The position numbers and the translations under genes are program-made. From NCBI GenBank assembly GCA_963669155.1, contig OZ022588.1, forward strand, positions 3,665,843 through 3,729,842: a DNA stretch of 64,000 nucleotides, in the 5' to 3' direction. The DNA comes from Arbacia lixula. Lineage: Eukaryota > Echinodermata > Echinoidea > Arbacioida > Arbaciidae. The notes beneath the pieces are model-generated. The model was given only the letters and a program-made list of their open reading frames with translations. It did not search any database and was not told the origin of the DNA. Shown piece by piece: positions 12,308-24,240 of this stretch; position 1 is the first letter of the stretch; the number at the start of each line of letters is the position of its first letter.

Positions 12308-12530
12308 TTCTCAAAGTTTTTGTTTGGCTTGCTTTCATTTCTTTATTTCTGCATCATTTGTGATCACACTTGATACAAATGATCCTTGGGTAATACCACA
12401 TGTGCCGTCATGAGAATGCATGATGGGGTCAAAGGTCAACTAGGCACCATTTTAAATATTTGAAACACAACTTAGCACTGTTTATTCATTGCAAAATCAG
12501 GCGAGACTCGTGGTTGACAAACCACCTTGT
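12308..12530 (+). repeat. Tail part of the ~180-bp repeat element
   Basis: Copies the unit motifs (CATTTCTTTATTTCTGCATC, GGGGTCAAAGGTCA) and ends GGCGAGACTCGTGGTTGACA with a short hairpin. It is probably a duplicated tail of the outer element beyond the nested insertion. Confidence 0.6.
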
Positions 12531-12747
12531 CTTATGTACAGAGTTATGATTTATCCCAATAGACTGTTTTCGTAATGTATGCACAAGACCTTTATTCTGA
12601 TGTGAGGCATTTTGCACATAGCCGCAACCTCGGACAAACAAACGCTGCCTGTCGTCTGCACCGTACCGTACCGCACGCGTACGAAGTACGCAATGCGGCG
12701 CTAGTTCATAAGTGTATCCATACTTTGGCACTTATTTTATAAATTTG

Positions 12748-12815
12748 AACCCTAAACCTAACCCTGACCCTAACCCTAATCATCAACCTAACTCTGACCC
12801 TAACTCTAACCCTAG
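12748..12815 (-). repeat. Degenerate interstitial telomere-like repeats
   Basis: AACCCTAAACCTAACCCTGA and similar CCCTAA/CCCTGA/CTCTAA hexamers run for about 70 bp, the complement of TTAGGG. Confidence 0.7.
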
Positions 12816-14012
12816 ACAACTTCTTTGCCGTTGAATTTGTCCAAAAAAATGATTTCTATGTCTCCATTAGCGCCCGTTTAGGCCATAGCCCCGATACTGC
12901 TGCGGCGAGCTATAGCCGCGACTAGCCGCGTACGCTGCCGTGCATGACTTCTGAACTATCGCCCACAATGCATGGGTCGTGGGTACAATGCACTCAACTC
13001 ACTTTTTTCTTTGAACTGATTAAGACCTCGCTGTGGACAATACATATATCAGATTTACACAGCTGACATATAACAATTTGTAAGATTGTCAGGAGTTCAG
13101 TTTCTCAGGGGAAAAATATTTTTTTTTAGAAGAAAGTTCGGCAATAATCGGCGATAATCTCGGTGAACCACTGCTGCCACGGGATATGCACGGGGCTCTT
13201 GGTATTTGCAGCAAGGCCTAAAATGCAAGGTGAAGATTTCTTCCATTCCCGAAACAAACAAACAAACAAAAACAAAAACTCGATAAGTGCCATCTCTGGA
13301 TCAAGGCATGTGGAAGAAAAGACTTGACAACAGACAAAATCAGGAAAGACAGCTACATTTGCTCCATGTATATTTTTTATGGGAATGGCCGACTGCGACA
13401 ACAGATCACCCAACCCGAATAACTTCGGCCGCACCGCAGTCTCGCAGCGCGAAACAAGACAGCGAAAGCCGTGCAGCCAGCTCCCAGAGAGAGAGCTAGT
13501 AGCCATCGACCCGCTTCCCAAACGACAGAAAGTTACCGAACAATCTATCAGTTTGATGAACACATAGTGACATACCCCATTGTGTAACTGCAACTTCATA
13601 CAGTATACCTTATTATGAGTGAACGATGTAAGTTGTATGTAAGTATGTGAAACTATTCCTTCCCGTACGTTTGCATTCATTTTTTTTTTAGAGGATTATA
13701 TTTGCATTTTCACGTCGTGTAAGCTCCACGCTGTGGGACAGGCCGGCGAGGTCCGGGTCCGAGGCAAGTGTGTTCACGCTGCTACTGCTTTCGCTAGCTG
13801 AAAAAGCCGACCCTTCGAATATTCGGTGGTAGAAACACCCTTATCCTTCAAAAAAATCCTGGAGCTGCTGACAGTCATGCTGTCAAGAGTTCCTGTCGAC
13901 GACATCACAGAATTCCCTCTCATAAAAAGAACGCTCTTTCAGGTAACATAAGACTGAAAATAAAACGAAAACCTCGGGAGACCCGCTAGGTTCGCACGCA
14001 ACGATATGCGGA

Positions 14013-14072
14013 CAAGATGGCGAGGAGCGCTAAGCTTGACCGAGGTAGCAACAGTAACTATGAATGACGTCA
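14013..14072 (+). promoter_or_regulatory. Promoter-like motifs (YY1-type and CRE)
   Basis: AAGATGGCG at 14013 and the palindrome TGACGTCA at 14065 lie within a locally GC-richer stretch 0.45 kb before the first recognised CCP exon. Such motifs are common near TATA-less start sites. No attached first exon was found, so this is only a candidate. Confidence 0.25.
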
Positions 14073-14506
14073 TTTTGCATACATTACGAAAACGGTTTAT
14101 TTCAAAGCAATTATTTCTAAGACAGGGCTCATGTGGGGTGATACTACCAGAGAGAAATGTTCTCTAACGACCACCTGTCGGCAGATGATATGCAAAGACC
14201 ACAATTTGGGCTTCCTGTGAATACTGTTTCTCAGTGCAACCTGATGTAAAGTCACCTATAGGCACAAAGAACACCTGTTTATACAGGTTATATGTCTTGT
14301 CTCCCTTGAGCAGTCTTTATAGACATGTTTCACTGTAATACCTCATCTCATGGAGATATCTCTTGTACTCGATACTAAACCAATCTTGTGCTCTGATTTA
14401 AATCAATGTGTGTTCATTGTTGTGTGCCTCTAAAGGGCTGTCCTATTGGTGCAGTGAGGCAAGAGAAGATTTTGATGATGTTACCCTCACTCTCTGCACT
14501 CTACAG

Positions 14507-14683
14507 TAACGTGCCAGGCCCGCCGTTTATATCACGGAAGTTATCCTGGAAATTCAGCTCGTCTTTTCCAGCACAGTGAGACCATTGAATTCAGCTGTAA
14601 CCCTGGCTATGAGAAGGAGTTCACAGGAGTGATCAGTTGTGTCCATGGTCAGATTTTACCACATCAACCAAACTGTGTACCAG
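14507..14683 (+). CDS. CCP/sushi domain exon 1 (CCP1), phase 1-1
   Basis: The exon lies between a CTCTACAG acceptor and a GTAACT donor and is 177 nt (59 codons), phase 1 at both ends. Read in the only open frame it gives one CCP module of about 58 residues with four cysteines in the expected order (TC, FSC, ISC, NC) and an NPGYE turn after the second. CCP modules bind protein ligands in extracellular proteins such as complement regulators and synaptic organisers. The tryptophan usual between the third and fourth cysteines is absent (GQI instead), so it is a slightly divergent module. No upstream exon with a signal peptide was recognised; the next exon is in compatible phase 941 nt downstream. 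Confidence 0.85.
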
Positions 14684-15624
14684 GTAACTCAATTATTAAG
14701 TCGTATGTCAAAGCCAAGTTTTCCAGGCATTGGTGGATGAAATCTTACTAGTAGAGAATCATGGCAATACTTCAGTGTTAATTCAGTGGATAAGTACTGG
14801 ATATTAGTGTTAAAGACAACTGGACCCTCCATCGCAGAACCGTCCTGCCATCTTTACGGCTCTAAATCTCATTTGATATCACAAATATTATCTTTTTAAT
14901 ACGATTCCGTTCTGTGATCACAAAATCATACAAGAATGTGACATGCGGGCATGGCAGATAGACTGTGCAATGATTCTGGGAGTCATTTTGATAAGTTTCA
15001 AGACCATTGTGAACAAGCAAAAGGCCTAGAAGGCACAATTCACAGTTATATACAGTGGAGCCTGAGATCAACGTCACAGCTGATTGCAATCAAATGCAAT
15101 CAGCTCCATACATTTACTGCAGTCTGTCTGCAATAGATTGCAATCAGCTGTGACATTGATCTCAGGCCCAACTGTAGAGCAGTATTTGAAAAGCAGTATT
15201 TCGTACACACACCTATGCAAAATGTCACTGTTCTTCAGATTTTGGTTGGACATGCGATTACGTAATGTAATGGAGTGTCCAATTTTTTCAAACTTGGTCT
15301 CAAAGGTTGCGAGACACTTCAAGATAAAAACTTGTGTCAAGGCATGTCACGATGTACAGCGGTTTGCAAGTCATTCACATATTCTGTCCAGATGGGGGGG
15401 GGGGGGGGAGGATCAAAATGCCCCCCTTCAAGTCAGAATTGGGTTAACCCTTCCTTCACAGAGCCAGCATATTTATGGGCTGGCTTTTCTCCACTCAGAC
15501 CCTTAGCAGCGTGACTTCCATATAATCTGAAGTATGGGTGATGACTATGGGTTTCGTAATCTCTACCACTTGTATTCCTTGCCTTGAAATAAGTGTTTTG
15601 ATTTTGTCACCCATTCTTGACCAG
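14684..15624 (+). other. Intron between CCP1 and CCP2
   Basis: Contains a hairpin MITE (15053-15174) and a G-tract (15394-15410). Otherwise nothing is recognised. Confidence 0.6.
15053..15174. repeat. Hairpin MITE in intron 1
   Basis: Inverted arms of about 39 bp: CAGTGGAGCCTGAGATCAAC on the left; TGATCTCAGGCCCAACTG on the right; inner arms ACAGCTGATTGCAATC. Confidence 0.75.
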
Positions 15625-15810
15625 CATCCTGTGATGCGCCTGACCTTCCTGATCACATGACCTCTGCAAACCAGCGCTACAGGCACTTCACCAGATTGGT
15701 TGTATCCTGCGAGACTGGATTTGAACTCGTGCCTCAGGAGAGCACTCTGCCTCTTTGTTATCGTGGAAGGTGGCAACCTAACTCAAACTTTGATGCCGTG
15801 TGTAGCAGAG
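15625..15810 (+). CDS. CCP/sushi domain exon 2 (CCP2), phase 1-1
   Basis: The 186-nt exon follows a TTCTTGACCAG acceptor and ends at a strong GTAAGC donor. It encodes a CCP module with four cysteines (SC, SC, LC, VC) and the conserved tryptophan (GRWQP) before the last cysteine. The stretch between the third and fourth cysteines is a few residues longer than usual. The reading frame stays open past the donor to 16058, but that tail runs into a T-rich repeat and is intron. Phase 1-1 lets it join CCP1 upstream and CCP3 at 22207. It lies outside the duplicated blocks, so only one copy is present. Confidence 0.88.
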
Positions 15811-15865
15811 GTAAGCCTACATGGCATGATGTTGCCTTAATCCATATACTACAACATTTGTATGC

Positions 15866-16016
15866 TTTCGCTACAAAGTGGCTGGAGGCGTTATGTTTTT
15901 TGGTTGTCCGGCCGTCCAACCCGTATCCCTTCATGCAATATCTTGAGAAGCACTCAGCAGATTTGCTTCAAACTTGGTACATGTGTGTAGTCAATAAGGA
16001 AGTTTATATCGGTGGT
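15866..16016 (+). repeat. Head fragment of a HINE-like element
   Basis: ACAAAGTGGCTGGAGGCG, TTGTCCGGCCGTCC and CAATATCTTGAGAA match the heads at 19400 and 58527. Core-like units resume only at about 17650, so the element is probably interrupted by the AT-rich DNA between. Confidence 0.55.
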
Positions 16017-17649
16017 GTTTTTTGTTTTTTTTTTTTGTTTTTTTTAAATGCTTTTTAGCCTTTATTCAGAAAATAATAATACATTTTCTCATACACAGTA
16101 AATAAAATAGTTATACATACTTAAATACACATCCATAATCAATATATTAAATTAATGTAAATAATATACATCCTGACATCATTTTTCGTACAAAAAATTA
16201 TGACATAATAAAGTGCTTATACCTAATGAAGTAAACATCATTATGACAAAGGAATGAAAATAATGTACATTGTTACATAACTATTCGTACAAAAATAATC
16301 AAAAACTGTAAATACATGACATTTCTTTTTTGCCTTAGCAAAATAAAAGATACATCTGAATAAAGATTTTATATATAAAACACAATACATGTAACACACA
16401 TAACACATAAACATAAACAGATAGAAACACAATATACATATAAACACATACAGAACGAAACAAAAAAAAACAAAAAAACAAAAATGTGAGAGATGAAAAA
16501 GCTAACCCAGAACCCATCCATTTTCTTTTTCAGCAAAAAGAACATGATTATATTTAAAAAATCTTTCAGATATTAGTGTCATTATTTTATCACTGTTATT
16601 CTTTTTAATAATTTTATCTAAAAGGAGCTTTGTAGTAAGATGACTATATATATTTTTTATCATTTAATTGAAATTGTGCCTTTCATTTGTTTTGTGTTGG
16701 AGACACAAGTAATATGTTAGTACAGTATCAGACAGATATCGCATCGTCGCAGTGTCGGTCACACCAGCCAATCAGAAATACTGTATGGTCCTGTGGTCCT
16801 GTACTGCGAACATACACATTCAATCATGCACAATCATGCAGTGGCTGTGATGCTCGTGAAGATGAGCTTTAAAATGGCCAAAAAGGGTCTGAAAAATATC
16901 AATTTTGCACTGTAAGTATATATACATTATCATCTGCTTTACACCTCCAACCTTAAGCTAGGCCTCTCTTAATGACATAAAATACAGAAGGAGCGAATTG
17001 GTATGCAGGTTTATGAATGGAGTCGAGGGCTTGTCCTGGATGGATGTTCATGGGTGCATGGAGCTATGTACCTCGTGTATGTACGTGCATGCTCACTCCC
17101 ATCAGTGTGTGGCAGTGGGTTCTTTTTGACATTAAGGGGAGGGGGTGTGGGGGAGGGGTAACTAAATGTTTGGTGTGTAAAGCACATGAAATCGCATGGG
17201 GTGTCAGTCTTCTGGGTCGCTATATACCCCACAATGAGAGGTAGGACTTCAACATACAACTCCCTCAGCACTACACATTGCTTGTACAAGTAGGCCTACA
17301 CATATAAAGGCCATTGTTAGCTACACAAAAGTAATGGTCATTACAACAGATCCATGTACTAGCTTATGTGTACCGTAGATAAACGTCAATCCATGTGGAT
17401 CACAGGGACATACTAGTAAAAGATCTCCTGACCTGCACTTAGATCCTAAACCAATCAAATCTCGCTTTAAAAAACACTGCTTGGTGGGTGCGTAAGACTA
17501 CAGTGCTGGGGGGGGGGGAGGGGGGAAGAGCATAAAATCCCATTGTCAATGTGTCTGCATCACAAGAATTATCCATGGGAACACCATGACGGTGACCGAA
17601 GCGCACAAAAATGAATCCAAAGGGAGACCGTGACGGTGCCGATATCAAC
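16017..17649. other. Intron 2, 5' part
   Basis: T-rich tract (16017-16046), then 0.6 kb of A/T-rich DNA rich in ATACATA motifs that ends in A-tracts, resembling a reversed LINE or transcript 3' end. G-rich tracts follow at 17134-17158 and 17508-17525. No exon is seen. Confidence 0.5.
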
Positions 17650-19399
17650 AGTCATTCAATAAACCAATGAAGTATGTAAAATGTGGGTCAGTTTTGACCA
17701 AGAACAAATGTCACTGAACTTTGTAAAAAAAAAATTGTTAGACATTGACCCTTCTCACAATAAATACAAATCCAATTATGCAATTCCAAAAAATGGAGCT
17801 CTATACTTGGAGGAAGTCTGATGTAATTTTTTGTAAAATCCCTGAAAGTTCAATGACTTGTGTGCAGAAATTAGCTAATAGTTGCCCCAAAATTGATATT
17901 TTTTCACAATGAATGCAAATTCAATGATGCAATATCAACCAAACATGGTACAGAGATAGATCACTAAATGTTGCCCCCAAATTATAAATAAATTCAACTC
18001 CAATGATGCAATACTAACCAAACAAGGTACAGACTGAGATAGATCACTAGATGGAGGTAGACTGACAATATTTTTGGTAAAATCCCTGAAAGGTCAAAGG
18101 TTAATGACCTTTGCAAAAATTGGCTAAAAATTTCCCCAAAATTGATATTTTTCACAATGAATTACAAATCCCATGGTCCAATTCCAACCAAACATTGTAC
18201 AAAAATGGATCATTACATGGAGATAGACTCATGCAATTTTGGGTAAAGTCTGTGAAAGGTCAATGGTCAAAGCTCATCATAACTTTGCCAATATAGGCTA
18301 AAATTACCCCCAAATTGATATTTTTTGCAATAAATGCAAATAAAATTATGCGATTCCAACCAAACTTGGTATAGAGACCATTACTAGAAGGCTTCATTAA
18401 AAGAATGCCCCACCTTTTTTAGCCACATTATACACGACTTATCGTTATCTGAGATCGTGGCCAGTCTAAGTAAACAAAAGCGCTGAGCGGTAATTCCCTA
18501 CCAGATAAGCGACCTGCATGCACTGTATGAAGTTTGGGTGTATAGGCCAGCCGTGTTAGCTCCCCCCCCCCCCCACCCCCCTTTGTCTCCCTCTCACTGT
18601 CTTTCTCTTCCTCTTTTACTTCCATTGTAATGTGATGTGTTAAGTTATTTTTCTTGATCATTGTTTATTTTGATTAACATAAGGAAAACTACATTACTCT
18701 ACTTTCAAAAGCCTATCATATTGCCCTTGCAAATCACGTGATCATCCAGGAAACCGCGCAAATTGTAAATATGAGAGACTAGACATGTCAACTGAAGTTG
18801 CGTGTCAAAGTCTATTTTTGAAAAATAGCTTTGTCATGAAATGGGAATAAATGTGTGTTGCTTACTGGAAAAAAATCTGGTAGTTTCTCATTTTTGAGCA
18901 ACATTCACAAAGCCTAAGCCCATTGAAAACACACATAATTACGCAACCAACCAGTGTACTGCCGTCTTCCAAAACCATCCATTGATAATACATGCACCGC
19001 ATCGCAAAACCAAAACCCATTGAAAACACACTTAATTATTACGCGAGCAACAAAATGTTGCAGTCAGACTTTCCACCATTTCAGCGAGCAGACGGCCAAA
19101 AATGAGTGTTTTGTGCGCATGCGCCCATCCGTAATCCATCCGCAATTCGTAATCAAGTTGTCATTGGAGTTATAAAATCGATTTGGCCAATTATGGCAAT
19201 TTCCAATTATGGCAAAGTGACTTAATTTGCCATAGTTTCGAGATTTCCAATTATTGCAAACCACTTCTTTATGAAATACCACCCAGGTTCAAACAAGCGA
19301 TTGCCATCATGTGATAAAATTTTGCATAAAATTCCTGAAAGATCAAGGTCAATGAACTTTGCCATAATAGGCTGAAATTTCCCCAAAATATATCTTTTT
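17650..19399 (+). repeat. Intron 2: HINE-like core units plus an inserted 0.9-kb segment
   Basis: Divergent core units (TGATATTTTTCACAATGAAT, AAGGTCAATGACCTTTGC) run to about 18385. About 0.9 kb follows that is absent from block B, including C-rich and TC-rich tracts (18558-18610) and repeated TTCCAATTATGGCAA (19186-19260). One more unit follows before the nested element at 19400. No exon is seen. Confidence 0.6.
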
Positions 19400-21326
19400 G
19401 CCTCCACCACAAAGTGGGCGGAGGCATTATGTTTTTGGGTTGTCCGTCTGTCCATACGTCCTGAATCGGTTTAGGCAATATCTTGAGAACCGTTAAGCAG
19501 ATTTGCTTTAAACTTGGTACAAGTGCGTATTGGATGAAACTTATGAAGTGTGTAAAATTGGGGTCAAATCTGATTGAGGTCAAAGGTCAATGAACTTTGT
19601 GAAAAATTGCCCCAAATTGACCTTTTTCACATTAACTCCAAATCCAAGGATGCAATTCTCATTAAACATGGTAAAAAGATAGATCACTACTTGTGCTTAG
19701 ACTGGTGGCATTTTTGCCAAAATTCCTGAAAGGTCAGAGGTCAAAGGTCAATGAAATTTGCCAAAATTGGCTAAAAACTGCCTCAAACTTTATATTTTTC
19801 ACACTCAATCTAAATCCAATTGTGCAAACATAGTGAAAACATGGATCATTACTTGGGGGTAAACTAAGGAAGTGTGTAAAATTTGGGTCAAATTTGATTG
19901 AGGTCAAAGGTCAATAAACTTTGTGAATAATTTCCCCAAATTGACCTTTTTCACATTAAATTCAACTCCAAGGATGCAATTCTCATTAAACAAGGTACAA
20001 AGATAGATCACTACTTGGGGGTTGACTGGTGACATTCTTGGTAAAATTCCTGAATGGTCAGAGGTCAAAGGTCAATGAAATTTGTGAAAAATTGCAGAAA
20101 ATTGACCTTTTTCACATTAAATCCAGATCCAAGGATGCAATTCTCATTAAACATTGTACACAGATGGATCACTACTTAGGGATAGACTGGTGACATATTG
20201 GTGAAATTCCTGAAATGTTAGAGGTCAAAGGTCAATGAACTTTGCCAAATTGGCTAAAAACTGCCCCAAACTTTATATTTTTCACAATAAATCCAAATCC
20301 AAATGTGCAAATTCAACCAAACATTGTGAAAAGATGGATCATTACTTGGGGGTAGACTGTTGACATTTTTGGTGAAATTGCTGGAAGATCAAAGGTCAAT
20401 GAACTTGCAACTATTTATATTTTCACCATAAACCCAAATCCAAATCCAATGCTGCAATTCTAACCAAACATGATGCAGAGATGTATAACTTCATGGAGGT
20501 ACACTGGTGAAAGCTTGGGTAAGATTCTTGAAAGTTCAAAGGTCAGAGGTCAGTGAACTTTGCCAAAAATTAGCTAAAAATTGCTCCCAAACTTTATTTT
20601 CAACATAAATCCAAATCCAATGGCGCAGTACCAACCAAACATTGTGCAAAGATGGATCACTACTTGGGGGTAGACTGATGACAGTTTTTGTGAAATTTCT
20701 CAAAGGTCAGAGGTCAGAGGTCAATAAAATTTGCCAAAATTGGTTATTTTTCACATTGAATCCAAATCTAATGATTGAATTTAAACCAGACATTGTACAT
20801 AGATGTATCACTTCATGGAGGTAAACTGGTGAAAGTTTCGGTAAAATTCCTGAAAGGTCAGAGGTCAAAGGTTTATGAACTTTGCAAAAATTGGCTAAAC
20901 ATTGCCCCCAAATTGATATTTTTCACAATAAATCCAAATTGAATTATGCAATTCCAACCAAACATGGTACAGAGATGAATCACTTCATGGAGATAGACTG
21001 ATGGCATATTTGATAAAATCCTTGAAAGTTCAGAGCTTAAAGGTCAATGAACTTTGCCAAAATTTGCTCATTTTAAACAAGCTTGATACAAGGATGGATT
21101 TAGACACACTGGTTAGATTGGAAGTCAAAGAAGTAAGAGGTCAAAGGTCAATGAACATTGCCAAACTTGGCTAAACATGGAAAACAAAATATGATATTTT
21201 CATTTCACATAAGAATTCAATGGTACATCGCCCACCAAACACAGATTTTCTGAGAATAAATCTAAATAGAGCTAGCAAAGAGGCAGAGGCATATTTATCA
21301 ACTGCATGGCAGTCGAATTGCTCTAG
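19400..21326 (+). mobile_element. HINE-like element, full length, block A only
   Basis: The element starts GCCTCCACCACAAAGTGG with GTCC-rich head sequence. It has about ten ~150-bp core units with AGGTCAAAGGTCA, and ends with GGCAGAGGCAT, hairpin ACTGC-ATG-GCAGT and CTAG. The head and the pre-tail motif are inverted relative to each other, as subterminal repeats. Block B has the uninterrupted host sequence at about 48944, so this is an insertion into block A (or its loss from B). No helicase gene is present. Confidence 0.65.
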
Positions 21327-22206
21327 TTTTCACATGAAATACAAATCCAGTGATCACATTCCAACATAACATGGCTCAAAGATGGATAACTTCATGGAGG
21401 TGGACATTTAGGGAAAAATTCCTGAAAGGTCGAAGGTCACTGAACTTTGCAAAAGTTGGCTCAAAGTTGCCAAAATCTTATTTATTCCCAAATAACTAAA
21501 TCTAATCAAATTTTTAATGAACTTGAAAGAAGGATGGATAACTACATTTGAATTAAATATACTGGTTATATTAGAAGTAAAAGTAGTAAGAGTTCAAAGG
21601 TTAATGAAAGTTGCCAAACTTGGCTAAAAATGGAAAAAGATTATAATTTTATTGCAATTACTATAAATTGAATGGTTTGATTCCAATTATGAATTCAATG
21701 GTACATTTTCCACCAAACCTACAACTTTTCTGAGCATTGAAGATTATTATGTCCAACCAGATGAAGCTTAAATAGTAGTTTTTGAACTATTGAACTATTA
21801 AACTGCGGATAGATTGCATCAATGACATTACAAGTTAATGAAAGAGGACTTGAAATAAAATTCAAACAAGCTGAGGTTGGTACATTTCTAGGAACAGGGA
21901 ATACCCGGCTCTAAGAAAACTGCAATAATAAGGTTCTCTCCCCCTCCCCCCCCCCCCCCTCACTTTCACACTCTCTCTCTCTCTCAATCTGTATCAATAT
22001 TGTGCATCTGAACGGTTGCTTGTAAGCTTGATTTGATATATCTTGTGTTGAAATGTGAATACTGTGGCAGCTTATATACCATATGCTAATAACAGGGGGA
22101 AGAATGTTCCCCCCTGAAGATGGAAACTCCTACATCTTTATGCCGGTGTATGTGGAATATGCCCCTTCTGGTATAACTGTGGATCCTTGTGCATTTGTGT
22201 GAATAG
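21327..22206 (+). other. Intron 2, 3' part
   Basis: The remaining core-like units run to about 21750 and have a counterpart at 48955-49360. A C-rich tract (21941-21960), CT repeats and a short hairpin GGGGGAAgaatgTTCCCCC (22096-22115) follow, then the acceptor of CCP3. The hairpin is present in block B too (about 49699). Confidence 0.6.
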
Positions 22207-22407
22207 TGAGCTGCGATCCACCAGGAACGACTCTGCATTCCACGACTGTTCGGCTCATCAGTAATTCACCTGGGCAGGATCAAGTATACGTCCATGGAGA
22301 CAGGGTACAGTACGAGTGCATTCCCGGATGGGAGATAGAGGGCGACACAGAGAGGGACTGTGAGAATGGACAGTGGACTGGAACAGAGCCAGAATGTGTA
22401 CCAATTG
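22207..22407 (+). CDS. CCP/sushi domain exon 3 (CCP3), block A
   Basis: The 201-nt exon runs from after GTGTGAATAG to a GTAAAT donor, phase 1-1. It encodes a canonical CCP module: CDPP start, a VQYECIPGWE core, DCENGQW and a closing EC. An apparent start codon inside the exon is not a true start, because the acceptor and phase match neighbouring exons. The block B copy at 49812 differs at six nucleotide positions that I counted, all synonymous, so both copies encode the same residues. The 1.1-kb intron downstream carries the acceptor-bearing minisatellite. Confidence 0.92.
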
Positions 22408-22597
22408 GTAAATAATTGGAATGAAATGATTTTTGCTTGTGGAATAAGTAGGTTTACTCTTTGTAAAATATTTGTGTCATTTGAAGATGATCATTATATG
22501 GGCATGTCAACTTCAATGCCCAATTCCATCATAGCAAAAAGCAGATATTGTCGGGACTTTGTGTCGACTCAAAAAATGATACTGTGGACTACGTACT

Positions 22598-23530
22598 ACA
22601 GACCTCTCTCTCCCCCTTCCCTTAGGCAGTCAATGTACCATTGACCAATCTGTAGTGCTATTAGATAGCTTGTACCTCATATCATAAATGACTGATCTCT
22701 CTCTCTCCCCCTCACCTAGGCATTGAGTGAACTACCAACCAGTCAATAGTGCTGAGTTGGCATGTACCACATATCATTAATGACCGGCTGATCTCTCTCT
22801 CCCCCTCCCTTAGGCAGTCAATGAACCATTGACCAGTCAATTTAGTGCTATTAGTTGGCTTGAACCACATATGATTAATGATTGTCTGATCTCTTGATCT
22901 CTCTCCCTCACTTAGGCAGTCAATAGCGTTATTAGTTGGCTTATACCACATATGATTAATGATTGTCTGATCTCTTGATCTCTCCCCCTCCCTTTAATAG
23001 GCAGTTAATAGTGCTATTAGTTGGCTTGTACCACATATGATTAATGATTGTCTGATCTTTCGATCTCTCCCCCTCCCTTTAGGCAGTCAATGTACCATTG
23101 ACCAGTTAATAGTGCTATTAGTTGGCTTGTACCACATATGATTAATGATTGTCTGATCTCTTGATCTCTCTCCCTCACTTAGGCAGTCAATAGCGTTATT
23201 AGTTGGCTTATACCACATATGATTAATGATTGTCTGATCTCTTGATCTCTCCCCCTCCCTTTAATAGGCAGTTAATAGTGCTATTAGTTGGCTTGTACCA
23301 CATATGATTAATGATTGTCTGATCTTTCGATCTCTCCCCCTCCCTTTAGGCAGTCAATGTACCATTGACCAGTTAATAGTGCTATTAGTTGGCTTGTACC
23401 ACATATGATTAATGACTGTCTGATCTCTTGATCTCTCCCCCTCCCTTTAATAGGCAGTCAATAGTGCTACCAGTTGGCTTGAACCACATATCATAAATGA
23501 CCGTCTGATCCCTCTCTCCCCCTCCCCTAG
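22598..23530 (+). repeat. Acceptor-bearing minisatellite before CCP4, block A
   Basis: About eleven units of 70-110 bp, each containing CTGATCTCT, a CTCTCCCCCTCCCTTTAG-like pyrimidine tract with AG, then GGCAGTCAAT, AGTGCTATTAGTTGG and ACCACATATGATTAATGA. AG ends lie at 22625, 22719, 22813, 22915, 23000, 23082, 23182, 23267, 23349 and 23453. The eleventh, at 23530, is the true acceptor of CCP4. A three-unit higher-order period is visible (CACTTAG, TTAATAG, TTTAG). Block B keeps only two such units (50235, 50304). Confidence 0.85.
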
Positions 23531-23737
23531 GTCCCCGGCCATGCAGACTGCCCTCACAGCCAGACATAAGCGACTACTCTGTTCGTGGCTACCTTGGCGG
23601 TATCTTCCAAGAGGGCGCCCCCATTGGGCAGCGTATTGAGGTTATCGTTCGGTGCATTGATGGTTACAATGCACAGCCCTCTGTTTTCACAACCTGTCTG
23701 AATAATAGCTTGTGGTCAACACCGGTGCCTGTTTGTG
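23531..23737 (+). CDS. CCP/sushi domain exon 4 (CCP4), block A
   Basis: The 207-nt exon is preceded by a pyrimidine tract ending CCCCTCCCCTAG and closed by a GTAAAT donor; phase 1-1. It encodes a CCP module with cysteines at PC, RC, TC and VC and a tryptophan in SLW before the last. Its acceptor is the last of eleven near-identical pyrimidine-AG units; the other ten lie in the minisatellite directly upstream. The block B counterpart at 50344 has lost the first 69 nt, including the first cysteine. The full-length block A copy is presumably the functional form. Confidence 0.92.
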
Positions 23738-24240
23738 GTAAATTTCTTACATGTGCTCTTGTTAATTTTCTCTGCTGATATGTACATGTTGTGTGTTTGC
23801 CAAAAGATTGCATACTATATTTTAACTTATCTTTTTATTTAATTCTTTTCATTTTTCTTCTCCTTCATCACCATAATACTTGGGTCAGTTAGCTTGAAAA
23901 AATACAACCACACAGTTGTCCCAGAAGTTTTACTCTTTTGAAAATAGTATTTATTAAGGCAATGCTAAATTTTTCACAATCCACTTGAATTTCAAATCCA
24001 AAGAGAATGCTAGTATGGGAGATGATAGACCATGCAGTCAGTATTTTTTCACCTTGAAAAATCATTACAAAGCTGAAACACTTCATTGAGCAACAAACAT
24101 CTCTTCATCTTGGAAGAATTTTCTATGTGTTTATTTATAATGCACTTAAATGATTTTTCATACCAAACCACATATTTGCGGTACTCGATTGTGAATATGG
24201 TTGAAATTACTGCTTCATTCCCTTTTTGTCCATCTATTAG

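Larger units (their letters stand above)
12531..14506. other. Upstream flank of the CCP gene
   Basis: Contains telomere-like repeats (12748-12815), CpG-containing patches (12640-12700, 12880-12960, 13380-13520, 13720-14050), a CAAA repeat (13251-13275) and a promoter-like stretch near 14013-14072. The 184-codon minus frame at 13126-13680 has no recognisable domain. A first exon may be hidden here but was not identified. Confidence 0.5.

Noticed and set aside
13126..13680. 184-codon minus-strand frame
   Set aside because: No domain, no splice context, low-complexity codons, and it overlaps a CAAA repeat; likely chance.
15811..16058. Extension of the CCP2 frame past the donor
   Set aside because: The GTAAGC donor at 15811 fits the phase of CCP3, and the extension runs into a HINE head and a T-tract.
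16241..16517. Hydrophobic minus-strand frames
   Set aside because: AT-rich low-complexity DNA translating to Phe/Tyr/Leu; no splice or domain support.
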